Shown here: piece by piece, positions 62,665 through 64,000 of the stretch
How positions within the stretch are numbered: the first letter of the stretch is position 1
Layout of the letters: each line of letters begins with the position of its first letter
Origin: Albitalea sp966211955
GTDB taxonomy: Bacteria; Pseudomonadota; Gammaproteobacteria; Burkholderiales; Burkholderiaceae_C
Direction of reading: 5' to 3'
Assembly: GCA_966211955.1 (NCBI GenBank)
Contig: CBIHOF010000003.1
Span: forward strand, 186,001 to 250,000
DNA: 64,000 bases
Notes under the pieces: model-generated
What the model saw: the letters and a program-made list of their open reading frames with translations, nothing else
Told to the model about the DNA's origin: nothing
Databases searched by the model: none
Program-made: the position numbers and the translations under genes

Positions 62665-64000
62665 ATGCCGTCATCCGCGCAAGCCGCCCCGATGGACCGC
62701 TGGACCCTGCCGATGAAGAGCGCCCGCACTTCGTTGCGAAGAAAGCTCATGGTGGTGGTGCTCGCCACCACCTGCATGGCCTTGATGCTGGCGTCGACCG
62801 CCCTTCTCATCTACGAGTTGCGCAGCTACCAGGACAGTGCGGTCGCCGACCTGAACACGCAGGCACGCATCATTGCGCACGCCAGCGGCCCGGCCCTGAA
62901 CTTCGACGATCCGAAGGCGGCCGCCGAGAACATGTCGCTGCTGCAGCTGCGACCGCAGATCACGCTCGGCGCCGTCTACCGCGCCGACGGCAAGCTGTTC
63001 GCAAGCTACGTGCACTCGTCGATCGCCGAAGCCGCCGTGCCGGCGCAGGTGCGCCCCGTCGGCGTGATGATCGACAACGACCGCATCGAGCTCGTGCAGC
63101 CCATCCGCGAGAACAACCAGGTGGTGGGCTCGGTGTACCTGCGTTCGAGCTACGACATCCTCGGGCGGCTGAGGGACTACCTGCTCATCCTCGCCGCCGT
63201 GATGGCCACCAGCCTGCTCATCGCCGTGCTGGTGAGCCGCCGGCTGCAAAGCAGCGTGACGGAGCCCATCCTCGGCGTGGCCGACGTCGCGCGCAAGGTG
63301 CTCGGCACGCGCGACTATTCGCTGCGTGCGCCCAAGACCTCGGACGACGAAGTGGGCACGCTGGTCGAGGCCTTCAACAACATGCTGGAGGAAGTGGGCA
63401 AGCGCACGGAAGCGCTGGAGCAGTCCAACAACCACCTGTCGGTGGAGATGGCGCAACGCCGGCGCGCGGAGGACGCCTTGCGTGCCGCCGCTCGCACCAA
63501 GGACCAGTTCCTCGCGACGCTCGCGCATGAGCTGCGCAACCCGCTCGCACCCATCACCAACGCGGTGGAGATCCTGCGCCGCTCGGCCGCCGATAACGCG
63601 GTGCAGCAACGCGCGCTGCAGATCATGTCGCGCCAGGTGCAGCAGATGGTGCGGCTCATCGACGACCTGCTGGACGTCTCGCGCATCACCACCGGCAAGG
63701 TTCTGCTCGAGCTGGGCCGGGTGGACGTCATCGCGGTGCTGCAAAGCGCAGTGGAGATCTCGCAGCCGGGCATCGAGGCGCGGCACCATCGCCTGTCCTT
63801 GAACGTGCCGCCCGGGCCGATCTTCGTGGAAGGCGATTCCACCCGTCTCGCGCAGGTGTTCGCGAACCTGCTCAACAACGCCGCCAAGTACACCGACGAG
63901 GGCGGCAGCATCGACGTGCGCCTGGAGGAGTCTTCCGAGGACGTGGCGGTGCACATCGTCGACAGCGGCCTGGGCATCGCGCCCGAACAGCAGGACAGCA
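62665..64000 (+). CDS. Membrane sensor histidine kinase, 3' end outside window
   Basis: ATG 62665 (later ATGs at 62692 and 62713 are possible) and open to the window end, 445 residues visible. TM1 about 32-52 (MVVVLATTCMALMLASTALL), a short periplasmic CHASE8-like sensor (SYQDSAVADLNTQARIIAHAS...), TM2 about 175-195, HAMP (VADVARKVLGTRDYSLRAP), HisKA with LATLAHELRNPLAPI near 283, and HATPase with N-box LLNNAAKYT and G1 DSGLGI. The receiver, if any, lies beyond 64000. Divergent from AsmA. Confidence 0.9.
   Translation, partial: MPSSAQAAPMDRWTLPMKSARTSLRRKLMVVVLATTCMALMLASTALLIYELRSYQDSAVADLNTQARIIAHASGPALNFDDPKAAAENMSLLQLRPQITLGAVYRADGKLFASYVHSSIAEAAVPAQVRPVGVMIDNDRIELVQPIRENNQVVGSVYLRSSYDILGRLRDYLLILAAVMATSLLIAVLVSRRLQSSVTEPILGVADVARKVLGTRDYSLRAPKTSDDEVGTLVEAFNNMLEEVGKRTEALEQSNNHLSVEMAQRRRAEDALRAAARTKDQFLATLAHELRNPLAPITNAVEILRRSAADNAVQQRALQIMSRQVQQMVRLIDDLLDVSRITTGKVLLELGRVDVIAVLQSAVEISQPGIEARHHRLSLNVPPGPIFVEGDSTRLAQVFANLLNNAAKYTDEGGSIDVRLEESSEDVAVHIVDSGLGIAPEQQDS

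Noticed and set aside
1..64000. Genomic island, prophage or integrated plasmid
   Set aside because: No integrase, transposase, att-like repeats, tRNA or clear composition shift was seen.

Overview
The window is gene-dense, about two-thirds G+C, and free of phage genes, insertion sequences, tRNA, rRNA and CRISPR. Codon use, short 4-base gene overlaps, the protein families present (GlsB/YeaQ, DUF4142, DUF2189, DUF6502/DUF5666, ChrA, DUF2383, SemiSWEET) and a Comamonadaceae-style GC-rich palindromic repeat near 33300 suggest a free-living Burkholderiales bacterium, perhaps Variovorax/Ramlibacter-like. The genus is an inference.

Layout. 1-7000: end of a YdeI-type gene, a DUF2189 membrane protein, a hybrid kinase with a PNPOx-like stress protein, a PBP7-type peptidase and a kinase-like protein lacking its ATPase. 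7000-13500: two c-type cytochromes, a cardiolipin-synthase-like phospholipase D, small low-complexity proteins, an alpha/beta hydrolase and a chromate transporter. 13500-19900: QueD-like enzyme, YihY protein, more small stress-type proteins, a degenerate kinase/receiver protein and a secreted lipase. 20000-28300: a tightly coupled response regulator-TPR / kinase / PilZ operon, dodecin, a diguanylate cyclase, an NtrC-family activator and a DUF6502-DUF5666 pair. 28300-42300: PfpI, several hybrid kinases and receivers interleaved with stress-envelope proteins (glycine-zipper lipoprotein, GlsB, DUF883-like, YflT-like), and a GmhB-like phosphatase. 42300-54600: M48-type peptidase, two DUF4142 proteins, hemerythrin, topoisomerase IB, DUF2383, two glycosyltransferases with a deacetylase and a PAP2 phosphatase, MscS, and an AI-2E-family permease. 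54600-64000: a second NtrC-family activator, a glycosyltransferase, a second hemerythrin, RpoN, SemiSWEET, AsmA, and a hybrid kinase cut by the window end.

The main discovery is regulatory. Reading the intergenic regions by eye, I find about thirty sequences of the sigma-54 form (N)GGCAC/T-N5-C/TTGC, correctly oriented just upstream of genes. Twenty-three match GGCAY-N5-YTGC exactly; my hand estimate for chance is about four for the whole window on both strands. They precede the small stress proteins, hemerythrins, DUF4142 and DUF2383 proteins, GlsB, MscS, glycosyltransferases, AsmA, several kinases and the rpoN gene itself. With rpoN and two NtrC-type activators in the same window, this looks like a sigma-54 general-stress and envelope regulon with its own sigma gene, controlled by a dense two-component network. 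At four sites the predicted start of transcription falls 1-2 bases before an ATG that lacks a Shine-Dalgarno sequence, suggesting leaderless sigma-54 transcripts.
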